Source: JBCCGE01 sp039029455 (GTDB taxonomy: Bacteria; Pseudomonadota; Gammaproteobacteria; Arenicellales; Poriferihabitantaceae). Taken from it: DNA of 13,793 nt. This document shows, piece after piece, positions 1 through 6,646 of the stretch (position 1 is its first letter; the number at the start of each line of letters is the position of its first letter). The stretch covers positions 1 to 13,793 of the forward strand of contig JBCCGE010000085.1 in the NCBI GenBank assembly GCA_039029455.1. The letters run 5' to 3'. The notes beneath the pieces are model-generated. The model worked only from the letters and a program-made list of their open reading frames with translations, was not told where the DNA came from and did no database searches. Position numbers and translations under genes: made by a program.

Positions 1-596
1 CCAAGCCCCATGGATACTGTTGGGAATTGCCAGAAATCAGGCATCAGCCAGGGATGGGGATAGGATGAAATCCCATCACCATCCACCTCCTGTCGAAATT
101 TTCTTAAGTCCTCCTTGTTGAGTCGTCTTTCAAGATACGCCCGGGCATAAATTCCAGGCGCCGAGTGCCCCTGAATGAAAATCATGTCGCCCATGGAGTT
201 GCTGTTGTTGGCCCTCCAGAAATGATTGAATCCGACATCGTAGAGCGTTGCTGCGGATGCGAAGCTGGCGATGTGACCGCCGAGTTCAGAAGAGATTCGA
301 TTTGCCCGCACAACCATTGCCATAGCGTTCCATCGAATATAGGCACGAATTCTGCGTTCGAGGGCATGGTCTCCCGGGCTTTTTGCCTCTTTATGCGTGG
401 GTATCGTATTGAGGTAGGCTGTGCTCGAACGATAGGGAATAAACACGCCGGAACGTCGGGCCTGATCGATCAGAGACTCAATCAGGAAATGCGCTCTCTC
501 ACTGCCTTCCTGCTCAAGAACCGAGGCCAGGGCCTCGAGCCATTCCTGGGTTTCGACCGGATCGATGTCGATAGGTGGGGAATCTGGAATCGTCAT
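1..596 (-). CDS. aceE: Pyruvate dehydrogenase E1 component, homodimeric type (N-terminal part)
   Basis: This is the thiamine-diphosphate-dependent E1 subunit of the cytoplasmic pyruvate dehydrogenase complex, which decarboxylates pyruvate and acetylates the lipoyl groups of E2. The ATG is at 596 on the minus strand; 198 codons are present and the frame is still open at the window edge, so the C-terminal three quarters of a roughly 890-residue protein are missing. The translation follows E. coli AceE almost collinearly: DPVETQEWL near residue 12, ELGGHIASF (His108), IQGHSAPG (His144), SSYPHP (Tyr179) and FWQFPTVSMGLG at the end of the visible part. These three residues correspond, with an offset of two, to active-site residues His106, His142 and Tyr177 of the E. 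coli enzyme as I recall them. A weak AAGG stands a few bases before the ATG. The gene is divergent from the lipoprotein gene at 784. E2 (aceF) would be expected beyond the left edge. Confidence 0.96.
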   Translation of the reverse strand, partial: MTIPDSPPIDIDPVETQEWLEALASVLEQEGSERAHFLIESLIDQARRSGVFIPYRSSTAYLNTIPTHKEAKSPGDHALERRIRAYIRWNAMAMVVRANRISSELGGHIASFASAATLYDVGFNHFWRANNSNSMGDMIFIQGHSAPGIYARAYLERRLNKEDLRKFRQEVDGDGISSYPHPWLMPDFWQFPTVSMGL

Positions 597-657
597 GGTA
601 CCTTTGGTGTTATTTTGAACTCGCAGGGCATCCGACCGCCGCGGATTTGCCGAGCGT

Positions 658-687
658 ATTTTAATACTAACTATTAAAAAATGTAAT
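658..687 (-). promoter_or_regulatory. Candidate sigma-70 promoter for aceE
   Basis: On the minus strand ATTACA (682-687) lies 18 bases upstream of TAAAAT (658-663), within the A+T-rich part of the 187-base divergent intergenic region. It would give a leader of about 55 bases before the aceE ATG. No PdhR-like palindrome was seen. The call rests on consensus matching by eye only. Confidence 0.35.
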
Positions 688-783
688 AAATGTGCCTATC
701 TGAATTCGATTAGCGTTACTGGCTTTATTCGCTTCAGAATTTTGTGTAATGTCTTAACAAATATAGATTAGACAATAAAGATT

Positions 784-1167
784 ATGATTGAGAGGGGGCT
801 GTCCCGATTTTTGCTGTTGTTGGGGATTCTATGTATCTCCGCGTGCCAGACTATCCCGACTCCTGAGCCGGAACCTGAGCCGGAACCTGTTGTGATTGAT
901 GAGCCCGAACCCGCACAGCCACCGCCGGAAGTCGAACAACCTGTTGTAAAAGAAGAGCCGGAGCCGGTGAAACCAAAACCGGTCCCCAATCAGGACCTGC
1001 TGGAAGCGCAAACGGTGCTAAAGGAAATGGGGCTCTATACCGGTGCACTGGATGGTCTATATGGTCCAAAGTCAAAAAAAGCACTGCTGGATTACCAGTA
1101 CTGGAACGGTTTACCCCTGTCGGGCACTCTGGATGAAGAAACGCTGGAAAGTCTTCGCGATCAATAG
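784..1167 (+). CDS. Small lipoprotein with Pro/Glu linker and peptidoglycan-binding domain
   Basis: A 127-residue predicted outer-membrane lipoprotein. Residues 1-20 form a type II signal peptide with a hydrophobic LLLLGIL stretch and a lipobox ending ISAC, so Cys21 should be the lipidated residue; Gln at +2 does not signal inner-membrane retention. Residues 23-69 are a Pro/Glu/Val-rich linker with alternating PEPEPE, probably an extended spacer through the periplasm. Residues 70-125 match the peptidoglycan-binding domain 1 fold (PF01471 family): two short helices, then the typical GALDGLYGPKSKKAL turn and a final helix. No catalytic domain is present, so it probably only tethers or senses the cell wall. 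A 12-bp tandem duplication underlies the linker. No strong Shine-Dalgarno sequence is visible. It sits alone between aceE and the rpsF operon. Its specific role is unknown. Confidence 0.85.
   Translation: MIERGLSRFLLLLGILCISACQTIPTPEPEPEPEPVVIDEPEPAQPPPEVEQPVVKEEPEPVKPKPVPNQDLLEAQTVLKEMGLYTGALDGLYGPKSKKALLDYQYWNGLPLSGTLDEETLESLRDQ
862..888 (+). repeat. 12-bp tandem duplication encoding the PEPE linker
   Basis: CCTGAGCCGGAA occurs at 862-873 and again, perfectly, at 874-885, followed by a further CCT. The unit encodes Pro-Glu-Pro-Glu, so slippage would lengthen or shorten the lipoprotein linker in frame. Confidence 0.85.
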
Positions 1168-1210
1168 ATCATTACCGACCGCAAAACCCACAAAACTCTG
1201 CTGTAAACAC

Positions 1211-1239
1211 TTGATTTAACGATGCGGCGGACATAGACT
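1211..1239 (+). promoter_or_regulatory. Candidate promoter of the rpsF operon with G+C-rich discriminator
   Basis: TTGATT (1211-1216) and TAGACT (1234-1239) are separated by 17 bases, each matching the sigma-70 consensus at four of six positions. The following six bases (1240-1245, CCGCGC) are all G or C. Such a discriminator is typical of promoters under negative stringent control by ppGpp and DksA, which would suit a ribosomal protein operon. Transcription would begin near 1246. Confidence 0.45.
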
Positions 1240-1241
1240 CC

Positions 1242-1308
1242 GCGCTCCTTTAATAACTCCTTTCCTTACGGTACTTGCTGGCCGGAGGAATTATCCCAAG
1301 AGGAGCGC
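1242..1308 (+). promoter_or_regulatory. rpsF leader: hairpin plus long-range stem covering the Shine-Dalgarno
   Basis: Bases 1242-1251 can pair with 1299-1308 (ten pairs, one of them G-U), and the right arm contains the AGGAG (1301-1305) just before the rpsF ATG at 1310. Inside it, 1262-1267 pairs with 1285-1290 and 1269-1271 pairs with 1282-1284, leaving A1268 bulged and a ten-base loop. A fold that hides the ribosome binding site fits autogenous control; in many bacteria the S6:S18 complex binds the rpsF leader. I could not confirm the published S6:S18 consensus here. If transcription starts near 1246, the outer stem shortens to about six pairs. Confidence 0.45.
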
Positions 1309-1309
1309 A

Positions 1310-1816
1310 ATGCGACACTACGAAATTGTATTTCTGGTTCATCCGGACCAGAGCGAGCAGGTTCCTGCCATGATCGACCGATATAAAGACATGGTGACCT
1401 CCAACAGCGGCAACGTTCACCGGGTTGAAGACTGGGGACGACGCAGACTGGCCTACATGATCAACGATGTGCATAAAGCACACTACGTGATGGTCAATAT
1501 CGAGTGCAATCTCGACACACTTCGGGAAATCGAGCGCAATTTCAAATTCAACGACTCTGTCCTGAGACACCTGGTGATCCGACGCAAAGGCGCGATTACC
1601 GAAGAGTCTACCCTGGCCAAAGCCAAGGCCGAGGAAGATCGAGCGGAAGCCGAAAAACGCGAAGCTGAGAAAGAGCGGGAAAAGAACGCAGCTGCCCGTG
1701 CAGCGGCGGAAAGCAAAGCAGCTGAAGATGGCGACAAGGACTCAACCGAAGGTTCGGATGAATCTGAATCTGAGTCTGAGTCTGAAGTCGAAACCGATGA
1801 ACAGGAGGAAAACTGA
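1310..1816 (+). CDS. rpsF: 30S ribosomal protein S6 with long charged C-terminal tail
   Basis: Ribosomal protein S6, a small-subunit platform protein that pairs with S18. The S6 fold spans about residues 1-100: it opens MRHYEIVFLVHPD, has the DWGRRRLAYMI segment at 41-51 and ends VLRHLVIRRKGAI. It is followed by a tail of about 65 residues: an Ala/Glu/Lys/Arg-rich segment that should form a long charged helix (about 103-140), then an acidic Ser-Glu run (about 145-168). At 168 residues it is longer than E. coli S6 (about 131-135). In E. coli the S6 C-terminus is polyglutamylated by RimK; here the last residue is Asn, and no rimK is in the window. AGGAG sits four bases before the ATG. The stop overlaps the rpsR ATG (TGATG), implying translational coupling. 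Confidence 0.97.
   Translation: MRHYEIVFLVHPDQSEQVPAMIDRYKDMVTSNSGNVHRVEDWGRRRLAYMINDVHKAHYVMVNIECNLDTLREIERNFKFNDSVLRHLVIRRKGAITEESTLAKAKAEEDRAEAEKREAEKEREKNAAARAAAESKAAEDGDKDSTEGSDESESESESEVETDEQEEN
1763..1786 (+). repeat. Four tandem TCTGAR hexamers in the rpsF tail
   Basis: Units TCTGAA, TCTGAG, TCTGAG and TCTGAA run without interruption and encode Ser-Glu four times near the end of S6. The array could change in copy number without shifting frame. Confidence 0.85.
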
Positions 1817-2073
1817 TGCCACAGCGAAAACAAAATACACCGCGACGCTCTTATCAGCGACGCCCCAGATTCTGCAAATTCACCGCGGAAGGGATTCAGT
1901 CGATCGATTATAAGGATGTGGATGTTCTGAAAGCCAATATCAGCGAGACCGGAAAAATAACGCCTCGACGAAGTTCCGGCACCAAAGCACATTTCCAGCG
2001 ACAACTGGCGACCGCAGTTAAGCGAGCACGGTTTCTCGCGCTGATTCCATACACAGATCAGCACGACAACTAG
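1816..2073 (+). CDS. rpsR: 30S ribosomal protein S18
   Basis: Ribosomal protein S18, the small basic partner of S6 on the 30S platform. The 85-residue product carries the family signature: a basic N-terminus, RRPRFCKFT near residues 15-23, the IDYKDVDVLKANISETGKI block, and the terminal RRSSGTKAHFQRQLATAVKRARFLALIPYT. It is slightly longer than the 75 residues of E. coli, with a short acidic end. The ATG overlaps the rpsF stop by one base, and an AGGAGGA (1803-1809) inside the end of rpsF supplies the ribosome binding site. There is no priB between rpsF and rpsR. Confidence 0.98.
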   Translation: MPQRKQNTPRRSYQRRPRFCKFTAEGIQSIDYKDVDVLKANISETGKITPRRSSGTKAHFQRQLATAVKRARFLALIPYTDQHDN

Positions 2074-2082
2074 GGGAACATC

Positions 2083-2562
2083 GTGGAAATTATACTGCTT
2101 GAAAAAATTCAGAACCTCGGCGATCTGGGCGAAGTCGTCAACGTCAAAAACGGTTATGCCCGAAACTACCTGATACCGCAAAAAAAGGCGGTACTCGCGA
2201 CCGAAGATGCAAAGGCGAAAGTCGAGGAACGCCGTCGCCAGCTGGCTGAGGAAGAGGGCAAGCGCCTCGAGGGCGCGAAAGCGCGCGCTGAACTGGCCGT
2301 GAAAGAAATTTCTCTGACCCGCCTGTGTTCAGAAGAAGGAAAACTGTACGGTTCAGTCTCTCCGGCTGATATTGCAGAGGCAATGACTGAGGCTGGCACA
2401 AACATTGAAAAATCCGAAGTTTTTCTGCCGGAAGGTCCAATAAAGCAAACTGGTGAGTTCAGTGCTGACGTGATTCTGCACCCGGAAGTCCGTTTCGCTG
2501 TAACAGTCAGCGTAGCGGGTGAGGAAGGTGAGAATCCTGAGGAGGTTGCGGATTCGGAGTAA
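2083..2562 (+). CDS. rplI: 50S ribosomal protein L9
   Basis: Ribosomal protein L9, an elongated two-domain 50S protein near the L1 stalk, involved in translational fidelity. The 159-residue product starts MEIILLEKIQNLGDLGEVVNV with the L9 signature VKNGYARNYLIPQKKA at 21-36, then the long connecting helix (about 41-75) and the C-terminal domain (SLTRLCSEEGKLYGSV through HPEVRFAVTVSV). It ends with an extra acidic tail of about 14 residues. The start is GTG at 2083; AGGGGA (2072-2077) overlaps the rpsR stop, so this is the third gene of the operon, nine bases downstream of rpsR. It ends just before a strong terminator. Confidence 0.98.
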   Translation: MEIILLEKIQNLGDLGEVVNVKNGYARNYLIPQKKAVLATEDAKAKVEERRRQLAEEEGKRLEGAKARAELAVKEISLTRLCSEEGKLYGSVSPADIAEAMTEAGTNIEKSEVFLPEGPIKQTGEFSADVILHPEVRFAVTVSVAGEEGENPEEVADSE

Positions 2563-2579
2563 ATCTGTCTTCAATCTCC

Positions 2580-2608
2580 AAAAAAAGCGTCCTGGTGGCG
2601 CTTTTTTT
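2580..2608 (+). terminator. Rho-independent terminator of the rpsF-rpsR-rplI operon
   Basis: A ten-pair stem (2580-2589 with 2599-2608) reads AAAAAAAGCG, a nine-base loop, then CGCTTTTTTT. The A-tract and U-tract arrangement makes it potentially bidirectional, but no minus-strand gene ends here. It begins 17 bases after the rplI stop. Confidence 0.88.
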
Positions 2609-2649
2609 ATTGCTCAACAATGATCCCCTCCAAAACACAGAATAAGCGC

Positions 2650-2678
2650 ATAACAACCGTCCCATTCTCGTGTATATT
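2650..2678 (+). promoter_or_regulatory. Candidate promoter of the dnaB-alr-radA operon
   Basis: ATAACA (2650-2655) and TATATT (2673-2678) have the ideal 17-base spacing. The site lies between the rplI terminator and dnaB, and would give a leader of about 22 bases before the dnaB GTG. Consensus match by eye only. Confidence 0.4.
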
Positions 2679-2706
2679 TTCCCGCTTTCCCTGAGAAATT
2701 CGAACC

Positions 2707-4089
2707 GTGGCTGCGACTGCCGACATCCTGAAAACGAATCCTAAACTGCCTCCGCAGGCCATGGAGGCTGAGCAGTCTCTGCTTGGAGGTTTGCTTCTGG
2801 ACAACAGAAAATGGGACGAAGTCACGGATACTGTTGGAGTCAGTGATTTTTACAGTCAAAGTCATCGAAAGATTTTCACGGCTATACGCGGTCTGATTGC
2901 AAGCAACGAGCCTGCAGATGTTGTCACGACGTCTGAATGGCTTGAAAAAGAAGGCAATCTTGATCAGGCGGGGGGCCTCGCCTATCTGGGCACGCTGGCA
3001 AACAACACACCCAGCACAGCCAACATTCTGAGCTACGCAAAAATCGTTCGCGAAAGAGCCATACTTCGGTCACTTATCGCAGCGGCAAACGACATATCAA
3101 CGAGCGCTTACAACCCCGAGGGACGGACACCTCGCGAGGTGCTTGACGAAGCCGAGAAGCTGGTCTTTGATATCTCTGAGCGAGATGGCCGGAGTCGACA
3201 GGGATTTACTTCAATTCAGGATCTTCTGACTCGCTCCATTGATCGTATTGAGGAGTTGTTCGAATCAAAAGAGAGTATTACCGGCGTGGCAACGGGTTTT
3301 ACCGATCTCGATAACCTGACTTCGGGGATGCAGCGAGGTGATCTTCTGATTGTCGCAGGCAGGCCATCGATGGGCAAAACTTCGTTCGCTATGAATATTG
3401 CCGAGTATGTTGCCGTTGACAAGAGTCTTCCTGTGGCCGTTTTCAGTATGGAGATGCCGGGTGAGCAACTCACGATGCGAATGCTATCTTCGCTGGGAAG
3501 AATCAACTCCAATAAGATTCGTACAGGGAGATTGGGGGACGACGACTGGCCGCGTTTAAATTCGGCTGTGGGTCTGTTAGACAAAGCACCGATGTTTGTT
3601 GACGATTCTCCAGGACTGAATCCACTGGAACTCAGATCTCGTGCACGACGATTGTTACGTGATCACGATCAGCTGGGCTGTGTTGTGATCGACTATCTCC
3701 AGCTCATGCAGTCTTCAGAGTCTAACGAAAATCGTGCAACTGAAATTTCAGCGATTACGCGCTCGCTGAAGATGCTGGCGAAAGAACTTAATACACCGGT
3801 TATTGCGCTCTCTCAGCTCAATCGCAGTCTGGAACAGCGTCCCAATAAACGTCCTGTAATGTCGGATTTGAGAGAATCCGGGGCTATTGAGCAGGATGCA
3901 GATGTGATCTTTTTCATCTATCGCGACGAGGTTTACAACGAGGACTCTGATCAGAAAGGCGTCGCAGAAGTGATTATCGGCAAGCAAAGGAACGGACCGA
4001 TTGGAACCGTAAAACTTACCTTCAGAGGTGAGTTCACACGGTTTGAGAACTTTACCGCCGGTGGAGACTTCGGATACCCACCGAATTAA
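2707..4089 (+). CDS. dnaB: Replicative DNA helicase DnaB
   Basis: The hexameric helicase that unwinds DNA at the replication fork in the 5'-3' direction and recruits primase. The 460-residue product matches the usual DnaB length. Residues 12-115 are the N-terminal DnaB domain (PPQAMEAEQSLLGGLLLDN), followed by a linker and the RecA-like C-terminal domain from about 190. Walker A is GRPSMGKTS (218-226), Walker B is VVIDYLQLM (326-334), then SQLNRSLEQR (369-378), the RESGAIEQDAD block (389-399) and KQRNGPIGTVKL (426-437), which carries the conserved arginine near the subunit interface. No intein is present. The start is GTG at 2707, giving a good family N-terminus, but no clear Shine-Dalgarno sequence precedes it. 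alr follows after six bases. Confidence 0.98.
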   Translation: MAATADILKTNPKLPPQAMEAEQSLLGGLLLDNRKWDEVTDTVGVSDFYSQSHRKIFTAIRGLIASNEPADVVTTSEWLEKEGNLDQAGGLAYLGTLANNTPSTANILSYAKIVRERAILRSLIAAANDISTSAYNPEGRTPREVLDEAEKLVFDISERDGRSRQGFTSIQDLLTRSIDRIEELFESKESITGVATGFTDLDNLTSGMQRGDLLIVAGRPSMGKTSFAMNIAEYVAVDKSLPVAVFSMEMPGEQLTMRMLSSLGRINSNKIRTGRLGDDDWPRLNSAVGLLDKAPMFVDDSPGLNPLELRSRARRLLRDHDQLGCVVIDYLQLMQSSESNENRATEISAITRSLKMLAKELNTPVIALSQLNRSLEQRPNKRPVMSDLRESGAIEQDADVIFFIYRDEVYNEDSDQKGVAEVIIGKQRNGPIGTVKLTFRGEFTRFENFTAGGDFGYPPN

Positions 4090-4095
4090 ATTTCT

Positions 4096-5235
4096 ATGAA
4101 TGCTGTACACGAGAGCGCTGCGCAAATTCGAACGGCTGGCGACCGTGTTGTAGCAGACATCTCCGACATTAATCTGATAGAGAATATTCGGTTTCTGCGC
4201 GGTCTGGCCGGTAATCGAAAGATTATGCAGGTTGTAAAAGCGGACGCGTACGGACACGGTATTGATCTTGTGGCTCCGGTTTTGGCTGCCGAGGTCGACG
4301 GTATGGCTGTGGCTACGATCGACGAGGGCATCCGTCTAAGAGACATTCTGCTGAACGTGAAACATGGAAACAATTGCCGAATTCAAATTCTGTCTGGCTA
4401 TTTGTCCAATGCGCATCTTGACCTGATTGCTGAGTTTGGTTTCGACTGCACATTCCACTGCAGAGAACAAATCGAACTGTTTTTATCGCAATCGGTGCAC
4501 ATTGAATCGGTTTGGCTTGAGGTTGAGACCGGAATGAACCGCCTGGGAATAAATATAGATTGCGTCGCCGAAACGGTCCTGCAACTGAAGAACTCCAACA
4601 GAGTATCCAATATCTATTTAATGACCCACCTGGCCAACGCGGATATTATCGATGAACCCACGAACCGTGCTCAAATTGAACGTCTACAGACGTTGGAAAA
4701 TCTGGATCTGCCTATGAGCATCAGTAACTCAGGTGGTCTCCTGCAAAACTTAGAGCAGTCTTGCCAGTGGATTCGTCCCGGGATTTCAACGTTTGGTGTT
4801 GATCCTACTGAGTCAGTTGCGAGTGCTCGTCTAAAACCGGTGATGCGTCTGCGCTCCAGAATAATGTCGGTCGCGCAGCGCAACCCTGATGATCGTGTGG
4901 GCTACGGCGGGACGTATACCTGTAAAGAACGCGAGTTCATTGCCGCCGTAGCGTGTGGATATGCGGATGGATATCCCAGACTTCAGCACGATGCTGCTGC
5001 GGTATCGGTTCATGGCAAAAGAGCGCCGTTAGCGGGTCGGGTTTCGATGGATTCCCTGTCGGTTAATGTTACCGACATCGAAAATACAGGTTTGGGTGAC
5101 TGGGTTGAACTCTGGGGATCACACATCAGCGTCAGTGATGTAGCCCGCTGGAACAATACAATTCCGTACGAATTACTGTGTCGAATCTCAGATCGTGTGC
5201 CGCGACGTATGTGCAGTGAGATCGACAATGACTAA
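4096..5235 (+). CDS. alr: Alanine racemase, PLP-dependent
   Basis: Interconverts L- and D-alanine in the cytoplasm, supplying D-alanine for peptidoglycan. The 379-residue product has the PLP barrel with Lys48 in VVKADAYGHG (internal aldimine lysine) and the tyrosine motif VGYGGTY (268-274), which carries the second catalytic base. Other family blocks are LEVETGMNRLGI (141-152), MTHLANAD (176-183), ISNSGG (209-214), RPGISTFG (227-234), ACGYADGYPR (286-295) and GRVSMDSLSVNV (314-325). The N-terminus is about 15 residues longer than in short homologues before the first strand VVADISDINL. Six bases separate it from dnaB and it overlaps radA by eight bases, so the three genes form one operon. No clear Shine-Dalgarno sequence is visible. 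The window does not show whether another racemase such as DadX exists elsewhere. Confidence 0.96.
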   Translation: MNAVHESAAQIRTAGDRVVADISDINLIENIRFLRGLAGNRKIMQVVKADAYGHGIDLVAPVLAAEVDGMAVATIDEGIRLRDILLNVKHGNNCRIQILSGYLSNAHLDLIAEFGFDCTFHCREQIELFLSQSVHIESVWLEVETGMNRLGINIDCVAETVLQLKNSNRVSNIYLMTHLANADIIDEPTNRAQIERLQTLENLDLPMSISNSGGLLQNLEQSCQWIRPGISTFGVDPTESVASARLKPVMRLRSRIMSVAQRNPDDRVGYGGTYTCKEREFIAAVACGYADGYPRLQHDAAAVSVHGKRAPLAGRVSMDSLSVNVTDIENTGLGDWVELWGSHISVSDVARWNNTIPYELLCRISDRVPRRMCSEIDND

Positions 5236-6586
5236 GAGTAAAACGGTCTACGTCTGTCGCGAGTGCGGCTCGCTATCTGGAAAATGGTCCGGGCAGTGTT
5301 CAGAATGCGGCAGCTGGAACAGTCTGGAAGAATCTGCTCAGTCAAAACCCGGCTCAAGTAACCGATTTGCCGGTTTTGCACCGAGCTCTGTTGTACAGAA
5401 TCTTGCAGAGGTTCAGGTGAGTGAAATCACCCGAATTCCATCCGGCAGCAAAGAACTGGATCGGGTTCTTGGCGGAGGAATGGTGCCTGGATCGGTGGTT
5501 CTTATTGGTGGAGATCCAGGCATAGGCAAATCCACACTGTTGTTGCAGAGCATGGCTCTGTTAGCGGATACTGAATCTGTTTTATACGTCAGTGGAGAAG
5601 AATCTGCAGAGCAGATTGCACTTCGGGCCCACCGTCTGGGACTGCCGTCTGCACAGTTGAAAGTCATGGCGGAGAACAGGTTGGAATCCACACTGGAAAC
5701 TGTTCAAAGAGAGCAACCTACTTTGGTCGTGGCGGACTCTATACAAACCTTTTACAGTGATGAACTTACTGCAGCCCCCGGCAGTGTGTCACAGGTCAGA
5801 GAGTGTGCCTCCAGACTGGTTAGATTCGCAAAACAAACGAACTGCACAGTGGTTCTTGTCGGTCATGTAACCAAAGAGGGTGCGCTTGCCGGACCACGAA
5901 TACTGGAACACATGGTGGACTGTGTTCTCTATTTCGAGGGTGATAGCGCGCACAGTTTCCGTGTGATTCGCGCGATAAAAAATCGCTTCGGCGCGGTCAA
6001 CGAAATCGGTGTGTTTGCAATGACAGACAGAGGGCTCAAGGATGTTGCCAATCCTTCGGCCATGTTTATCAACAAACAGGAGGCGAATCGACCCGGTAGT
6101 GTGGTTCTGGCAAGCCAGGAAGGTTCGCGTCCGATTCTTGTGGAAGTGCAGGCGCTGGTTGACGATTCGGTACTATCCAATCCAAGGCGGCTCACGATCG
6201 GTCTCGAACAGAATCGTCTTGCCATGTTACTGGCAATCTGTCATCGCCATGCGGATATCTCATTGAACGGATACGATGTGTTCACCAACGTGGCCGGCGG
6301 CATTCGGATCAGTGAACCCGGGGCTGATCTGGCGATACTTCTGTCTGTGATCTCCAGCCTCAAAAATCGCGCACTTGGAAATGACCTGGTTGTGTTTGGT
6401 GAAATTGGACTGTCGGGGGAACTCAGAGCGGTTCAGCGCGGGCAGGAACGTTTACGTGAGGCGGCAAAGATGGGGTTTAAACGCGCACTGATACCCGAAC
6501 CCAATACACCGCGGAAAGTGATCTCAAACATGGAACTTTTCCCGGTTAAACGGATCGACGACGCGCTGTCAGTTTTTGAGCTATAG
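5228..6586 (+). CDS. radA: DNA repair protein RadA (Sms)
   Basis: A RecA-like ATPase/helicase that processes recombination intermediates by branch migration. The 452-residue product has all family parts: a C4 zinc finger (CREC and CSEC, Cys10, 13, 24, 27), Walker A GGDPGIGKST (94-103), Walker B LVVADSIQT (166-174), the diagnostic KNRFG motif (251-255), and the C-terminal Lon-protease-like domain from about 280 to 450, including GGIRISEPGADLA and GEIGLSGELR. I chose ATG 5228 because the zinc finger then starts at residue 10, as in homologues. An earlier in-frame start at 5195 would add 11 unrelated residues inside alr. The eight-base overlap with alr suggests coupled translation. Last gene of the dnaB operon. 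Confidence 0.97.
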   Translation: MTKSKTVYVCRECGSLSGKWSGQCSECGSWNSLEESAQSKPGSSNRFAGFAPSSVVQNLAEVQVSEITRIPSGSKELDRVLGGGMVPGSVVLIGGDPGIGKSTLLLQSMALLADTESVLYVSGEESAEQIALRAHRLGLPSAQLKVMAENRLESTLETVQREQPTLVVADSIQTFYSDELTAAPGSVSQVRECASRLVRFAKQTNCTVVLVGHVTKEGALAGPRILEHMVDCVLYFEGDSAHSFRVIRAIKNRFGAVNEIGVFAMTDRGLKDVANPSAMFINKQEANRPGSVVLASQEGSRPILVEVQALVDDSVLSNPRRLTIGLEQNRLAMLLAICHRHADISLNGYDVFTNVAGGIRISEPGADLAILLSVISSLKNRALGNDLVVFGEIGLSGELRAVQRGQERLREAAKMGFKRALIPEPNTPRKVISNMELFPVKRIDDALSVFEL

Positions 6587-6646
6587 TCCGCTCGTAATTG
6601 TTCACGGCCCGTACACTGAGGGTCCACCTATTCATCAGGAATCACA

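Noticed and set aside
165..677. Plus-strand open frame of 170 codons at the left end
   Set aside because: It lies opposite the aceE N-terminus, which matches AceE residue by residue; the plus-strand translation shows no recognisable family.
1483..2181. Minus-strand open frame of 232 codons
   Set aside because: It spans rpsF, rpsR and rplI in antisense. Its Ser-rich translation is the mirror of the S6 charged tail.
5195..5227. Earlier start for radA
   Set aside because: It would add 11 residues unlike any RadA N-terminus; ATG 5228 places the zinc finger where the family has it.
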